The notes beneath the pieces were generated by a model, which worked only from the letters and a program-made list of their open reading frames with translations, was not told where the DNA came from and searched no databases. Of a stretch of 50,792 bases of DNA, positions 8,084 to 16,117 are shown piece after piece (the stretch's first letter is position 1; each line of letters opens with the position of its first letter). Position numbers and translations under genes: made by a program. Origin of the DNA: Thalassobacillus_A hwangdonensis (lineage in GTDB: Bacteria; Bacillota; Bacilli; Bacillales; Halobacillaceae); contig NZ_JBHTKL010000007.1 in NCBI RefSeq assembly GCF_042675915.1, positions 1 through 50,792 of the forward strand. The letters run 5' to 3'.

Positions 8084-8359
8084 TTATTTAATACTGCTTT
8101 GGATTTCTTTCATTAGAAGCTCTGCGCCTTCTTTGCTTAGAACCAGCTTGCCATTAGCCAGTGACAAATTGTCGTCAGATACTTCCCCAGTTACTTGACA
8201 AGTCATGTTAGGCTTGTACTTCTTAAGTACGATGCGGTCGTCATCCACGTAGATTTCCAGAGCATCCTTTTCGTTGATCCCCAATGTACGGCGCAATTCG
8301 ATCGGAATTACGACACGGCCAAGCTCATCGACCTTTCTTACAATACCAGTTGATTTCAT
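8084..8359 (-). CDS. abrB: transition-state regulator AbrB
   Basis: AbrB is a tetrameric DNA-binding protein that represses many stationary-phase and sporulation genes during growth. The 91-residue protein has the swapped-hairpin N-terminal domain (about residues 1-53) with the family pattern MKSTGIVRKVDELGRVVIP, including the conserved arginines, and a C-terminal multimerisation domain. The ATG at 8359 is chosen over an upstream one because GAGGGGAG lies 9 bases before it. The gene runs opposite to its neighbours, as in B. subtilis, and has its own near-consensus promoter. Confidence 0.96.
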   Translation of the reverse strand: MKSTGIVRKVDELGRVVIPIELRRTLGINEKDALEIYVDDDRIVLKKYKPNMTCQVTGEVSDDNLSLANGKLVLSKEGAELLMKEIQSSIK

Positions 8360-8417
8360 TTTTGTTTCTCCCCTCAAAAAAAAGTTAATCGCCAGATTTC
8401 GACATCTGTCACCTTAT

Positions 8418-8446
8418 ATAATACCAACGATTCCCAATCCTGTCAA
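8418..8446 (-). promoter_or_regulatory. abrB promoter (sigma-A)
   Basis: On the minus strand TTGACA (8446-8441) and TATTAT (8423-8418) are separated by exactly 17 bases. The site lies 60-90 bases before the abrB start codon. Confidence 0.85.
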
Positions 8447-8727
8447 TTCATATGGATTTACAGAACATTAGGAACATTGTACCAGCCTGGGTATATTAGG
8501 TGTTGATATATAAGTATTTCAAGCGATTTTCCCACAAAAAGGAAAAAGGGTTGCAAGCGAATTGGTAAGAATTACATATCCGAATTATTTACATGTAAGT
8601 TTTTGGCTTGCAGTCAAATTCTTCGACATTCTTCGACTCCTTTATGGGGGTCATTTGTAAAATGATTTCAAACTCTGTAAATTTTTTGCCAAACCTGCAC
8701 GGGTTTTCGTATATTTTCATGTTAGGA
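8447..8727. other. abrB-metS intergenic region
   Basis: This AT-rich stretch holds the upstream part of the divergent abrB and metS control regions. I see a tandem ATTCTTCGAC repeat near 8618-8638 but no T-box elements (no specifier stem, no terminator/antiterminator with the conserved T-box sequence) and no convincing gene. A 67-codon open frame across it starts with TTG, lacks a ribosome site and covers the metS promoter. Confidence 0.6.
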
Positions 8728-8757
8728 TTGGAAATCATCTATATATATCGATACAAT
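8728..8757 (+). promoter_or_regulatory. metS promoter (sigma-A)
   Basis: TTGGAA (8728-8733) and TACAAT (8752-8757) are spaced by 18 bases, about 70 bases upstream of the metS start codon. Confidence 0.7.
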
Positions 8758-8829
8758 AGGAAGATACAGAAAAGTAGTCTTCACTGGAAGATGAAAGCCT
8801 TTGTCACATAGTAAGAGGAGGGAATTTCA

Positions 8830-10782
8830 ATGCCGAAAGATAAAAATACATTCTATATAACTACACCGATTTATTACCCGAGTGGTAATTTGCATATTGG
8901 GCATGCGTACACGACTGTTGCAGGGGATGCAATGGCGCGATATAAACGCCTACGGGGATTCGATGTCATGTATTTGACTGGTACTGATGAACATGGTCAG
9001 AAAATCCAGCGCAAAGCAAAAGAACAGGACGTCACTCCACAGGAATATGTCGATAATATTGTAAGTGGAATCGAGGATCTATGGAAGAAGCTTGATATTT
9101 CTTATGATGACTTCATCCGTACGACTCAGGATCGCCATAAGACCGTCGTGAAAAAGATCTTTTCCTACCTGATGGAAAAGGGAGATATTTATCTTGATCA
9201 GTACGAAGGCTGGTATTGTACTCCGTGTGAGTCATTCTTCACGGAACGTCAGCTTGACGATGGGAAGTGCCCGGACTGTGGTGGCCCTGTTGAAAAGGTG
9301 AAAGAAGAATCCTATTTCTTCAAAATGAGCAAGTATGTCGATCAGCTGCTTGCGTTTTATGAAAGCAACCCTGAGTTCATCCAGCCGGAAAGTCGTAAAA
9401 ATGAAATGATCAATAACTTCATCAAGCCGGGACTGGAAGATTTGGCTGTTTCCAGGACCACCTTCGACTGGGGTGTACAAGTACCTGGTAACGCTGAACA
9501 CGTCATTTACGTATGGATTGACGCATTGAGCAACTATATTACTGCATTAGGCTTCGACAGTGATAATGATGAACGCTATCAGAAATTCTGGCCTGCCGAT
9601 GTACAGCTTGTTGGGAAGGAAATCGTGCGTTTCCATACGATCTATTGGCCGATCATGCTGATGGCATTGGATCTTCCTTTGCCGAAGAAAGTCTTCGCAC
9701 ACGGATGGATTCTTATGAAAGACGGAAAAATGTCCAAATCGAAAGGGAACGTCGTCGATCCTGTCCAGTTGATTGACCGCTACGGACTGGACGCACTGCG
9801 TTATTATCTTCTACGTGAAGTACCGTTCGGTTCGGATGGGGTCTTTACACCTGAAGGCTTTGTCGAGCGTACCAATTATGATCTTGCCAACGATCTCGGA
9901 AATCTGTTGAACCGTACGGTAGCGATGATTTCCAAGTATTTCGATGGAAAGATCCCTGCCTTACAGCAAGGTGAAGATACATTCGATGAACAATTGGAAA
10001 CGATGATGAAAGATACGAAAGGAAAAGTGGAAGATGCACTTGAGAACATGGAGTTCTCCGTTGCCCTTTCAACTTTATGGCAGTTCGTGAGCCGTACGAA
10101 CAAATATATTGATGAAACCCAGCCTTGGGTACTTGCGAAAGATGAAAGCAAACAGGAGCGCCTCGGGAATGTGATGGCCCATCTGGCAGAATCTCTGCGT
10201 CAGATCGCCATCATGCTTCAGCCGTTCCTGACAAGGACCCCTGGTGAAATCTTCAACCAATTAGGTTTGGAAGATGATGCTTTACAATCCTGGGACAGCC
10301 TGGATAATATCGGTGCGATCGAAGCTGGAACAACGGTCAAGAAAGGCGACCCGATCTTCCCTCGTCTCGATGGAGATGTAGAAGTGCAGGCAATCAAAGA
10401 AATGATGAAAAAACCTGCTCCAGAAAAGAAAGAGCAACCGAAAAAAGAAGAAACGCAGGAAGTAACCATTGATGACTTCATGAAATTGGACTTCCGAGTG
10501 GCCGAAGTAGTGAAAGCAGAGCCTATGAAAAAAGCGGACAAGCTGCTTCTGATCCAACTGGACCTCGGTTATGAAAAACGTCAGGTTGTTTCAGGTATCG
10601 CTGAACATTACAAGCCTGAGGAACTTGTTGGCAAAAAGGTCATCTGTGTGACGAACCTTAAGCCTGTCAAACTACGTGGTGAGCTTTCTCAAGGCATGAT
10701 TCTCGCAGGTGAAGATGAAAGTGGGAAACTTGCATTGGCATCTGTTGATCAGACACTTGATAACGGATCCCGAGTTAAATAA
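8830..10782 (+). CDS. metG: methionyl-tRNA synthetase
   Basis: Charges tRNA-Met with methionine in the cytoplasm. The 650-residue class I enzyme has the HIGH motif (22-25), the KMSKS motif (K300-S304), a zinc knuckle with C130, C133, C147 and C150, an anticodon-binding helical domain and a C-terminal OB-fold tRNA-binding domain (about 545-650) joined by a lysine-rich linker (KKPAPEKKEQPKKEE). The length is usual for the Bacillus metS type. AGAGGAGGG lies just before the ATG. It is a single-gene unit with its own promoter and terminator. Confidence 0.97.
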   Translation: MPKDKNTFYITTPIYYPSGNLHIGHAYTTVAGDAMARYKRLRGFDVMYLTGTDEHGQKIQRKAKEQDVTPQEYVDNIVSGIEDLWKKLDISYDDFIRTTQDRHKTVVKKIFSYLMEKGDIYLDQYEGWYCTPCESFFTERQLDDGKCPDCGGPVEKVKEESYFFKMSKYVDQLLAFYESNPEFIQPESRKNEMINNFIKPGLEDLAVSRTTFDWGVQVPGNAEHVIYVWIDALSNYITALGFDSDNDERYQKFWPADVQLVGKEIVRFHTIYWPIMLMALDLPLPKKVFAHGWILMKDGKMSKSKGNVVDPVQLIDRYGLDALRYYLLREVPFGSDGVFTPEGFVERTNYDLANDLGNLLNRTVAMISKYFDGKIPALQQGEDTFDEQLETMMKDTKGKVEDALENMEFSVALSTLWQFVSRTNKYIDETQPWVLAKDESKQERLGNVMAHLAESLRQIAIMLQPFLTRTPGEIFNQLGLEDDALQSWDSLDNIGAIEAGTTVKKGDPIFPRLDGDVEVQAIKEMMKKPAPEKKEQPKKEETQEVTIDDFMKLDFRVAEVVKAEPMKKADKLLLIQLDLGYEKRQVVSGIAEHYKPEELVGKKVICVTNLKPVKLRGELSQGMILAGEDESGKLALASVDQTLDNGSRVK

Positions 10783-10786
10783 ATCA

Positions 10787-10822
10787 GAAAAAGGGAAAGC
10801 TAATTTCAGCTTTTCCTTTTTC
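10787..10822 (+). terminator. terminator of metS
   Basis: AAAAAGGGAAAGCT pairs with AGCTTTTCCTTTTT, with one G-U pair, immediately after the stop codon and with a built-in T tail. Confidence 0.85.
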
Positions 10823-10856
10823 ATGGAATCATTTTTAAATAAAGGTGGGACGCATT

Positions 10857-11627
10857 ATGTTATTTGATACACACGTACACCTCAATGCGAGGCAGTTCAA
10901 CGAAGACCGTGAAGAAGTCATCCGTCGGGCGAAAGAAACAGGGGTCGAGTATATGGTTGTCGTAGGGTTCGATCGGGAGACGATTCCTCTTGCAATCGAA
11001 ATCGCTGAATCCCATAAAAACATTTATGCTGCGGTGGGGTGGCATCCAGTAGACGCAATCGATATGGAAGAATCAGACCTGGCATGGCTGGAAGAGTTAT
11101 CCGCACATCCGAAAGTTGTTGCCTTAGGTGAGATGGGACTCGATTATCATTGGGATAAGTCACCAAAGGACGTTCAAAAGGAAGTATTCCGGAAACAAAT
11201 TGCATTGGCAAAAAAGGTGAACATGCCGATCATTATTCATAATAGAGAAGCGACCAATGATATCGTAACAATATTGAAGGAAGAAAATGCTGCAGAGGTT
11301 GGTGGAATCATGCACTGTTACAGCGGTCCTGCTGACATCGCAAAGCAGTGTGTAGACATGAATTTCATGATTTCTCTCGGTGGGCCAGTAACATTCAAAA
11401 ACGCCAAGGAACCGAAGGAAGTAGCAGCTGCAATCGACCTGGAGCATTTGCTGATCGAAACGGACTGCCCGTTTCTTGCGCCCCATCCGAATCGTGGCAA
11501 GCGGAATGAGCCGGCATACGTGAAACTTGTCGCTGAACAAATTGCAGAGCTCAAAGGGCTGTCCTATGAAGAAGTCACTGCAAAAACAACCGAAAATGCA
11601 TTGAAATTTTTCGGAATTCGTAACTGA
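10857..11627 (+). CDS. tatD: TatD family metal-dependent hydrolase (DNase-like)
   Basis: A 256-residue amidohydrolase-fold protein of the TatD family (yabD in B. subtilis). The metal-binding HxH motif is H6-V7-H8; other expected ligands lie in GEMGLDYHW (about residue 92), IIHNREA, MHCYSG and the C-terminal ETDCPFLAPHP. Homologues have 3'-5' DNase activity and roles in DNA repair or quality control, but the substrate here is an inference. ATG 10857 is preferred to the upstream GTG because AAAGGTGGG provides a 7-base spacing. Confidence 0.93.
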   Translation: MLFDTHVHLNARQFNEDREEVIRRAKETGVEYMVVVGFDRETIPLAIEIAESHKNIYAAVGWHPVDAIDMEESDLAWLEELSAHPKVVALGEMGLDYHWDKSPKDVQKEVFRKQIALAKKVNMPIIIHNREATNDIVTILKEENAAEVGGIMHCYSGPADIAKQCVDMNFMISLGGPVTFKNAKEPKEVAAAIDLEHLLIETDCPFLAPHPNRGKRNEPAYVKLVAEQIAELKGLSYEEVTAKTTENALKFFGIRN

Positions 11628-11651
11628 ATTGTAATATTTGTATCATTTTCC

Positions 11652-11681
11652 AACCGCCTTCTTAAAAAAGGCGGTTTTTTT
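11652..11681 (+). terminator. terminator of tatD
   Basis: AACCGCCTT pairs perfectly with AAGGCGGTT across a short loop, followed by seven T residues. Confidence 0.9.
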
Positions 11682-11770
11682 CTATTTTTATTGAACAAAA
11701 CGATTTCATAACATAGGCCCAATTCCCCCGAAACTCATGGGGGTTTCTGTCACTTACTTGTCGTAATCGC

Positions 11771-11811
11771 ATACATTAGGTATATATACCTATTATTTTA
11801 ATTAAATGTAT
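11771..11811. repeat. nested palindromes upstream of yabE
   Basis: A 16-bp perfect palindrome, TAGGTATATATACCTA (11777-11792), lies inside a wider inverted pair ATACATT (11771-11777) and AATGTAT (11805-11811). It looks like an operator for a dimeric regulator, but I cannot name one. Confidence 0.5.
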
Positions 11812-11817
11812 GAGAAT

Positions 11818-11834
11818 TGTAACATGTCTGTTAT
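11818..11834 (+). promoter_or_regulatory. WalR-type box upstream of yabE
   Basis: TGTAAC-N5-TGTTAT fits the WalR (YycF) direct-repeat pattern TGTWAH-N5-TGTWAH exactly. It lies 80 bases upstream of the -35 of yabE, which encodes a cell-wall protein, a class of gene WalR typically controls. Confidence 0.5.
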
Positions 11835-11913
11835 TTTCTTTTGGACATTATCTGTGTATATTGGAAGAAGTTGACCGAGGCGTCTGGATTCCGTTTCCAA
11901 ATCAGGGAATCGT

Positions 11914-11942
11914 TTGACACCCTTGATCACGATCTATATAAT
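11914..11942 (+). promoter_or_regulatory. yabE promoter (sigma-A, full consensus)
   Basis: TTGACA (11914-11919), a 17-base spacer and TATAAT (11937-11942): both hexamers are perfect. The start codon of yabE is 33 bases further on. Confidence 0.9.
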
Positions 11943-11974
11943 ACAACGGTATTGTCTAAGGAGGGCCAGATGGT

Positions 11975-13210
11975 ATGAATTTTTTATCAAAACTAGTACC
12001 AACATCCAAAAAGAAGTTGGCACTAACGATCATTAGTACCACTGTATTGATTGCCTTACTGAGTGTGATGACGTTTGAAGCTACGAAAGCTGAAGTCATG
12101 GTTAAAGCCAATGGTGAGACGACAACGTTGAGAACACATCAAGATACTGTTGGAGATGTACTTGCAAATTTGAATATAGATGTATCCGAACATGATGAAT
12201 TATCACATAATCAATCTACTGAACTATCAAGTGGGATGGAAATTACATATCTCGCAGCAAAACCGGTGAATGTAGTGATCGATGATGAAACACATACGTA
12301 TTATACAACGGTTGATACGGTAGGTGAACTTTTGGAGGAGAATGAAATCACGGTAAATGACCGTGATAAGCTGTCTGCTTCCAATGACGCACCTATTGAA
12401 TCCGACATGACAGTGGAAATCAATAAAGCTTTCCAAGTCACAGTGGATGATGGTGGGAAAGAAAAGAAAGTATGGACGACATCCGGTACTGTCGAAGATC
12501 TTCTGAAAGCGGAGAAAATCGAACTGAGCAAGCTGGATGAATTGAAGCCAGCCAAGGCTGATGAACTTTCTGCTGATACACCGATCGTAATTACGCGCGT
12601 TGAAAAAGTGACGGACATCGTCGAGGAGAGTATCGACTACTCCGTTGTGAAAAAGAATGACAGTTCCCTGCTGAAAGGAAAAGAGAAAGTCGTTTCTGAA
12701 GGGGAAGAAGGTTTACTGACAAAAGAGTATGAAGTCACCTTGAAAAATGGAAAAGAAACCGATCGTAAATTGGTAAAAGAAGAAACGGTAAAAGAAAGCA
12801 AACAGCGGATTGTGGCTGTCGGTACGAAAAACCCGGCTCCACCGAAGCCGAAAACCGTTGCTACAACAAAAGCTTCGACGACAAGTTCAAGCAGTCCGTC
12901 ACGTGGCAGCTCAAGCAGTTCCCAAACGCTTTACATGAGTGCTACTGCTTACACAGCAAGCTGTTCCGGGTGTTCTGGTATTACTAGTACTGGAATCAAT
13001 CTGAATGCGAATCCGAATGCTAAAGTCATTGCTGTCGATCCGAACGTCATTCCTTTAGGTACGCGTGTTCACGTAGAAGGCTACGGCTATGCGGTAGCTG
13101 GCGACACAGGTGGTGCCATCAAAGGTAACAAAATCGACTTATTCTATCCTTCGAAAAGTAAGGCGCTAGGATTTGGGCGCAGAACCGTAAAAGTGACCAT
13201 CTTGAAATAA
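11975..13210 (+). CDS. yabE: YabE, G5/3D-domain cell-wall protein (Rpf-like)
   Basis: A 411-residue exported protein. A basic N-terminus and a hydrophobic segment (about 14-34) form a signal anchor. Three repeated DUF348 ubiquitin-like modules (about 40-205), a G5 domain (about 210-285) and a Ser/Thr/Pro-rich linker lead to a C-terminal 3D domain (about 320-411) with conserved aspartates in AVDPNVIPLGTRV, GDTGGAIKGNKID. The 3D domain is the fold of MltA-type lytic transglycosylases and RpfB/Sps relatives, so peptidoglycan remodelling is likely. It has no lysozyme-like Rpf domain. Strong promoter, WalR-type box upstream, terminator downstream: a single-gene unit. Confidence 0.92.
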   Translation: MNFLSKLVPTSKKKLALTIISTTVLIALLSVMTFEATKAEVMVKANGETTTLRTHQDTVGDVLANLNIDVSEHDELSHNQSTELSSGMEITYLAAKPVNVVIDDETHTYYTTVDTVGELLEENEITVNDRDKLSASNDAPIESDMTVEINKAFQVTVDDGGKEKKVWTTSGTVEDLLKAEKIELSKLDELKPAKADELSADTPIVITRVEKVTDIVEESIDYSVVKKNDSSLLKGKEKVVSEGEEGLLTKEYEVTLKNGKETDRKLVKEETVKESKQRIVAVGTKNPAPPKPKTVATTKASTTSSSSPSRGSSSSSQTLYMSATAYTASCSGCSGITSTGINLNANPNAKVIAVDPNVIPLGTRVHVEGYGYAVAGDTGGAIKGNKIDLFYPSKSKALGFGRRTVKVTILK

Positions 13211-13218
13211 AACGAATG

Positions 13219-13247
13219 GCAGAGGGGATTTCTCCTCTGCTTTTTTC
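13219..13247 (+). terminator. terminator of yabE
   Basis: GCAGAGG (13219-13225) pairs with CCTCTGC (13234-13240), followed by six T residues. Confidence 0.9.
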
Positions 13248-13324
13248 TATGGTTACGTTTCACTGCCTGATTTATGGTATGCTGTTTTTATCAAATTCCA
13301 TGGAAGTGATGGAGGACCTGAGAC

Positions 13325-13882
13325 GTGAGAATCAAAGAAGTGATTGTGGTGGAAGGTAAAGATGATACTGCGAAGATCCACCAGGCGGTCAATGCAGATA
13401 CTATTGAGACGAATGGTTCGGCTATAAATGCAGAGATTATTGAACGAATCAGACATGCGCAGCAGAAACGAGGCGTCATCATCTTTACGGATCCTGATTA
13501 TCCGGGAGAACGAATCCGTCATATCGTTTCAAATGCTGTGGAAGGGTGTAAACACGCTTTCCTTCCAAAAGAGCAGGCGAGGGCGAAGCTGGATAAAGGG
13601 ATTGGAATCGAGCATGCCACCCTTTCTGACATCCAGCAAGCGTTAGCCAATGTGTATGAACTTGACAAGGGTATAAAGAGTGATATAGAAAAGCAGGACT
13701 TGATTGACTTAGGTCTGTTGGGCGGTCCGGACTCGAGCAGGAAAAGAGAGTGGCTTGGGAAGCAGCTCAATATCGGAAAGACGAATGGGAAGCAACTGTT
13801 AAAACGACTCCACATGTTCCAAATCTCTTATAAAGAGCTGATGACGGCCATGGAGAGGTTACAGGAGGAAAATGATGAGTAA
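13325..13882 (+). CDS. rnmV: ribonuclease M5
   Basis: RNase M5 makes the final cuts on both sides of the 5S rRNA precursor, in a complex with ribosomal protein L18. The 185-residue protein has the TOPRIM motifs with E10 in VVEGKDD and D56/D58 in FTDPDYPG, followed by a C-terminal region that recognises the 5S RNA. Translation begins at GTG 13325 with GGAGG 9 bases upstream. Its stop overlaps the start of ksgA, so the two rRNA maturation genes are coupled. Confidence 0.95.
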   Translation: MRIKEVIVVEGKDDTAKIHQAVNADTIETNGSAINAEIIERIRHAQQKRGVIIFTDPDYPGERIRHIVSNAVEGCKHAFLPKEQARAKLDKGIGIEHATLSDIQQALANVYELDKGIKSDIEKQDLIDLGLLGGPDSSRKREWLGKQLNIGKTNGKQLLKRLHMFQISYKELMTAMERLQEENDE

Positions 13883-14750
13883 AGCAAAAGCGATAGCTAC
13901 ACCGACGCGTACGAAGGAAATACTTCAGAAATACGGGTTTTCATTCAAAAAGAGTTTAGGACAGAACTTTTTGATTGATGTGAATATATTGGAAAACATT
14001 GTACAGCACGCAGGAATTGATGACCAGTCCGGAGCGATTGAGATCGGTCCTGGTATCGGAGCATTGACAGAGCAGCTCGCCCGTCATGCCGATAGAGTGG
14101 TGGCTTTTGAAATTGACCAGCGGCTCGTCCCGATTCTTGATGATACGTTGGCTGCTTATGATAATGTGTCTGTCGTCAATCAGGATATCCTGAAAGCAGA
14201 TGTCAGGAACGTCATTGAACAACACTTTGAGCATGGTCAGAGCCTGAAAGTGGTTGCCAACCTTCCATACTACATTACAACTCCAATACTGATGAAGCTG
14301 CTGATGGAGCGGTTGCCAGTTGAAAACATCACTGTAATGATTCAAAAAGAAGTGGCGGATCGGATGGCAGCTGAACCGAACACGAAAAGCTATGGTTCAT
14401 TGTCGATTGCTGTCCAGTATTATACAGAGGCGAAGGTCGTGATGAACGTTCCTAAGACCGTTTTCATGCCACAGCCGAATGTCGATTCCTCCGTGCTCCA
14501 ATTGAAGCTTAGAGATGAACCACCGGTCATCGTGGAGGACGAGGAGTTTTTCTTCGAAGTGGTACAGGCTACATTCGGACAGCGTAGAAAGACGTTGATG
14601 AACAACTTATCCCGTCATTTAAAAGGAAAGATAGACAAAGCTGAACTGCGGGCAAAGCTTGAAGCGGCAGGAATCGATCCTGGACGCAGAGGTGAATCTC
14701 TGTCGATGGAAGAGTTTGCTGCTTTGGCAAATGCTATATATGAAGCGTGA
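13875..14750 (+). CDS. ksgA: 16S rRNA dimethyladenosine transferase KsgA
   Basis: KsgA (RsmA) dimethylates A1518 and A1519 in helix 45 of 16S rRNA during small-subunit assembly. The 291-residue protein shows SLGQNFLID, SAM motif I EIGPGIGALT (about 55-64) and the NLPY motif (N129-Y132) typical of adenine N6 methylation, then a small helical C-terminal domain. ATG 13875 is 6 bases behind AGGAGG; the adjacent ATG at 13872 is possible but too close. It overlaps rnmV by 8 bases. Confidence 0.95.
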   Translation: MSKAKAIATPTRTKEILQKYGFSFKKSLGQNFLIDVNILENIVQHAGIDDQSGAIEIGPGIGALTEQLARHADRVVAFEIDQRLVPILDDTLAAYDNVSVVNQDILKADVRNVIEQHFEHGQSLKVVANLPYYITTPILMKLLMERLPVENITVMIQKEVADRMAAEPNTKSYGSLSIAVQYYTEAKVVMNVPKTVFMPQPNVDSSVLQLKLRDEPPVIVEDEEFFFEVVQATFGQRRKTLMNNLSRHLKGKIDKAELRAKLEAAGIDPGRRGESLSMEEFAALANAIYEA

Positions 14751-14779
14751 AGCTTTAAAAAAGTTATGTTGTACAATAA

Positions 14780-14819
14780 GACTCGAACAATTCCATGGAA
14801 TTGTTGGAGTCTTTCTTTT
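14780..14819 (+). terminator. terminator of ksgA
   Basis: A 20-base perfect palindrome (14786-14805) is extended by GACTC/GAGTC outside one G-G mismatch and followed by TTTCTTTT. Confidence 0.85.
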
Positions 14820-14838
14820 GTTTAGCAATAGACGCTTC

Positions 14839-14953
14839 GTCAACATACTTCGCTTTCCGCGGGCACGGCCTCAGCCTCCTCGGAAAGCAAAAACCGCTTC
14901 CCTGTGGGGTCTTCGGACTCGTGCTGTTCCCGCTGGAGTCTACGTATGTTGAC
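14839..14953 (+). repeat. intergenic hairpin repeat, family 1, copy 1
   Basis: A 115-bp non-coding element bounded by the inverted pair GTCAACATAC (14839-14848) and GTATGTTGAC (14944-14953). Inside it has the ordered core blocks CGCTTTCCGCGGG, AGCCTCCTCG, TGTGGGGTCTTC and CCCGCTGGAGTCT, which recur in the two copies at 42.7-43.0 kb. GC is higher than in the surroundings. No transposase or open frame is associated. Repeats of this kind are common between genes in Bacillaceae; whether it moves or acts as RNA is unknown. Confidence 0.75.
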
Positions 14954-15015
14954 TGCGCTTCTTCTTTATCTATAAGTTTCGGCTCAGTCCAGTTCATACG
15001 GCACTACCCGGTCGC

Positions 15016-15183
15016 TTCCACACTTATTATCATCCAGCTGCAAGGGCTAAACGCTCGAGACATAAGCAGAACGCCACCGGGAGGTAAAACCGCCTCCCTG
15101 TGGCGTTCTGCTTATGCTTGTCGGGGGTGAACAAGGCACCTCCGCTTTTCTTTAGCACATCCTTCTTTTTTTTTCATAGGCTA
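15016..15183 (+). repeat. intergenic hairpin repeat, family 2, copy A (upstream of yabG)
   Basis: The core is a hairpin with 24-base arms (15061-15084 and 15093-15116) that differ at one position, around an 8-base loop. It starts with CATAAGCAGAACGCC and closes with GGCGTTCTGCTTATG. The flanks align without gaps to the copy at 31.6-31.8 kb: 53 bases on the left (from 15016) and 58 bases on the right, up to CATAGG at 15175. It lies between ksgA and yabG and its right end runs into the yabG promoter. Confidence 0.75.
15157..15183 (+). promoter_or_regulatory. sigma-K-type promoter of yabG
   Basis: AC (15157-15158), 16 bases, then CATAGGCTA (15175-15183) fits the sigma-K pattern AC-N16-CATAnnnTA. 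The B. subtilis yabG gene is known to be transcribed by sigma-K in the late mother cell. Confidence 0.65.
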
Positions 15184-15214
15184 TGTTAGTGAGATGAGTG
15201 AGGTGGGTGCGTTT

Positions 15215-16117
15215 ATGATTGTTAAAGGGGATTTGGTGACAAGGGCTTCTTATGGTCATGATCTTCTGTTTCGCGTGCAGTCGGTTACGGGGCAGCGGTC
15301 GCTACTCTTCGGAGAAGATTATCGGATCGAAGCGGATGCTCCATTGGAAGATCTGAAAAAAGTGACGACGGATGAATACCGGCGGCACAAACGGACGATC
15401 AAAAACCAGGAAGACTATTCTTACCGTCTCTTCAGACAGGATTATCAACTATTGAAAGAAAAACGTGATTATAAGTCGACCGATGGTTTTACCAATTCGA
15501 ATAACTATTTTCAAATCCCTCCTCGGGTGCTGCATTTGGATGGTGACCAGCTCTTCCTGAAAAAGTGCGTATCCTTATATCAGCAGCTGGGGATTCAAGT
15601 GCATGGTACGTACATGAATGAAAAGGAAATGCCCCATCAGATCGGTCCATTATTAAAGAAAATTCAGCCTGAAGTGATTGTCATAACAGGGCATGATTCT
15701 TTTTCAAAAAACAAGGGTTCCATAAGGGATCTCCGCGCATATCGACATTCTAAATTTTTTGTCGATGCGGTTCGCGAAATACGTAATAATGTCCAGCATC
15801 TGGATCAACTAGTGGTATTCGCTGGAGCCTGTCAATCGCACTTTGAATCGTTGATTCGTGCTGGTGCGAACTATGCGAGTTCTCCAACAAGAATCAATAT
15901 CCACGCATTGGACCCTGTGTATATTGTGGCCAGGATCGCATATACATCGTTTATGGAGAAGGTCGAAGTGAATGAAGTATTGAGGAATACACTGACAGGG
16001 GAGAATGGAATCGGAGGAGTAGAAACGAGAGGCTTGCTGCGGATCGGGATGCCATTTCATGAGCATGAGGAAGAGGAAGCGACAGAGGAAGAAGGTATCT
16101 CATATGGGGATGAATGA
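15215..16117 (+). CDS. yabG: YabG, sporulation-specific coat-processing protease
   Basis: YabG is a mother-cell protease that trims several spore coat proteins before their cross-linking. The 300-residue protein has the family's candidate catalytic residues H160 in ITGHD and C206 in AGACQSH, in line with a cysteine protease. The N-terminal region (IVKGDLVTRASYGHD) is a small SH3-like segment. The C-terminus ends in an acidic stretch rich in glutamate. ATG 15215 has GAGGTGG 8 bases upstream; an in-frame ATG at 15194 lacks a good site. An exact 16-bp inverted repeat straddles the stop codon. Confidence 0.94.
   Translation: MIVKGDLVTRASYGHDLLFRVQSVTGQRSLLFGEDYRIEADAPLEDLKKVTTDEYRRHKRTIKNQEDYSYRLFRQDYQLLKEKRDYKSTDGFTNSNNYFQIPPRVLHLDGDQLFLKKCVSLYQQLGIQVHGTYMNEKEMPHQIGPLLKKIQPEVIVITGHDSFSKNKGSIRDLRAYRHSKFFVDAVREIRNNVQHLDQLVVFAGACQSHFESLIRAGANYASSPTRINIHALDPVYIVARIAYTSFMEKVEVNEVLRNTLTGENGIGGVETRGLLRIGMPFHEHEEEEATEEEGISYGDE

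Noticed and set aside
8608..8811. 67-codon open frame between abrB and metS
   Set aside because: It starts with TTG, has no ribosome site, covers the metS promoter and shows no domain-like composition.
8447..8829. T-box riboswitch before metS
   Set aside because: The conserved T-box sequence, specifier loop and terminator/antiterminator pair are absent.
14659..15130. Open frames in the ksgA-yabG gap (97 and 111 codons, plus strand)
   Set aside because: They run through the terminator and hairpin repeats; their open state comes from the GC-rich repeats, and no ribosome site is present.
14839..15183. Insertion sequence or prophage remnant in the repeat region
   Set aside because: No transposase, integrase or other coding sequence and no clear target duplication; small non-coding hairpin repeats explain it.
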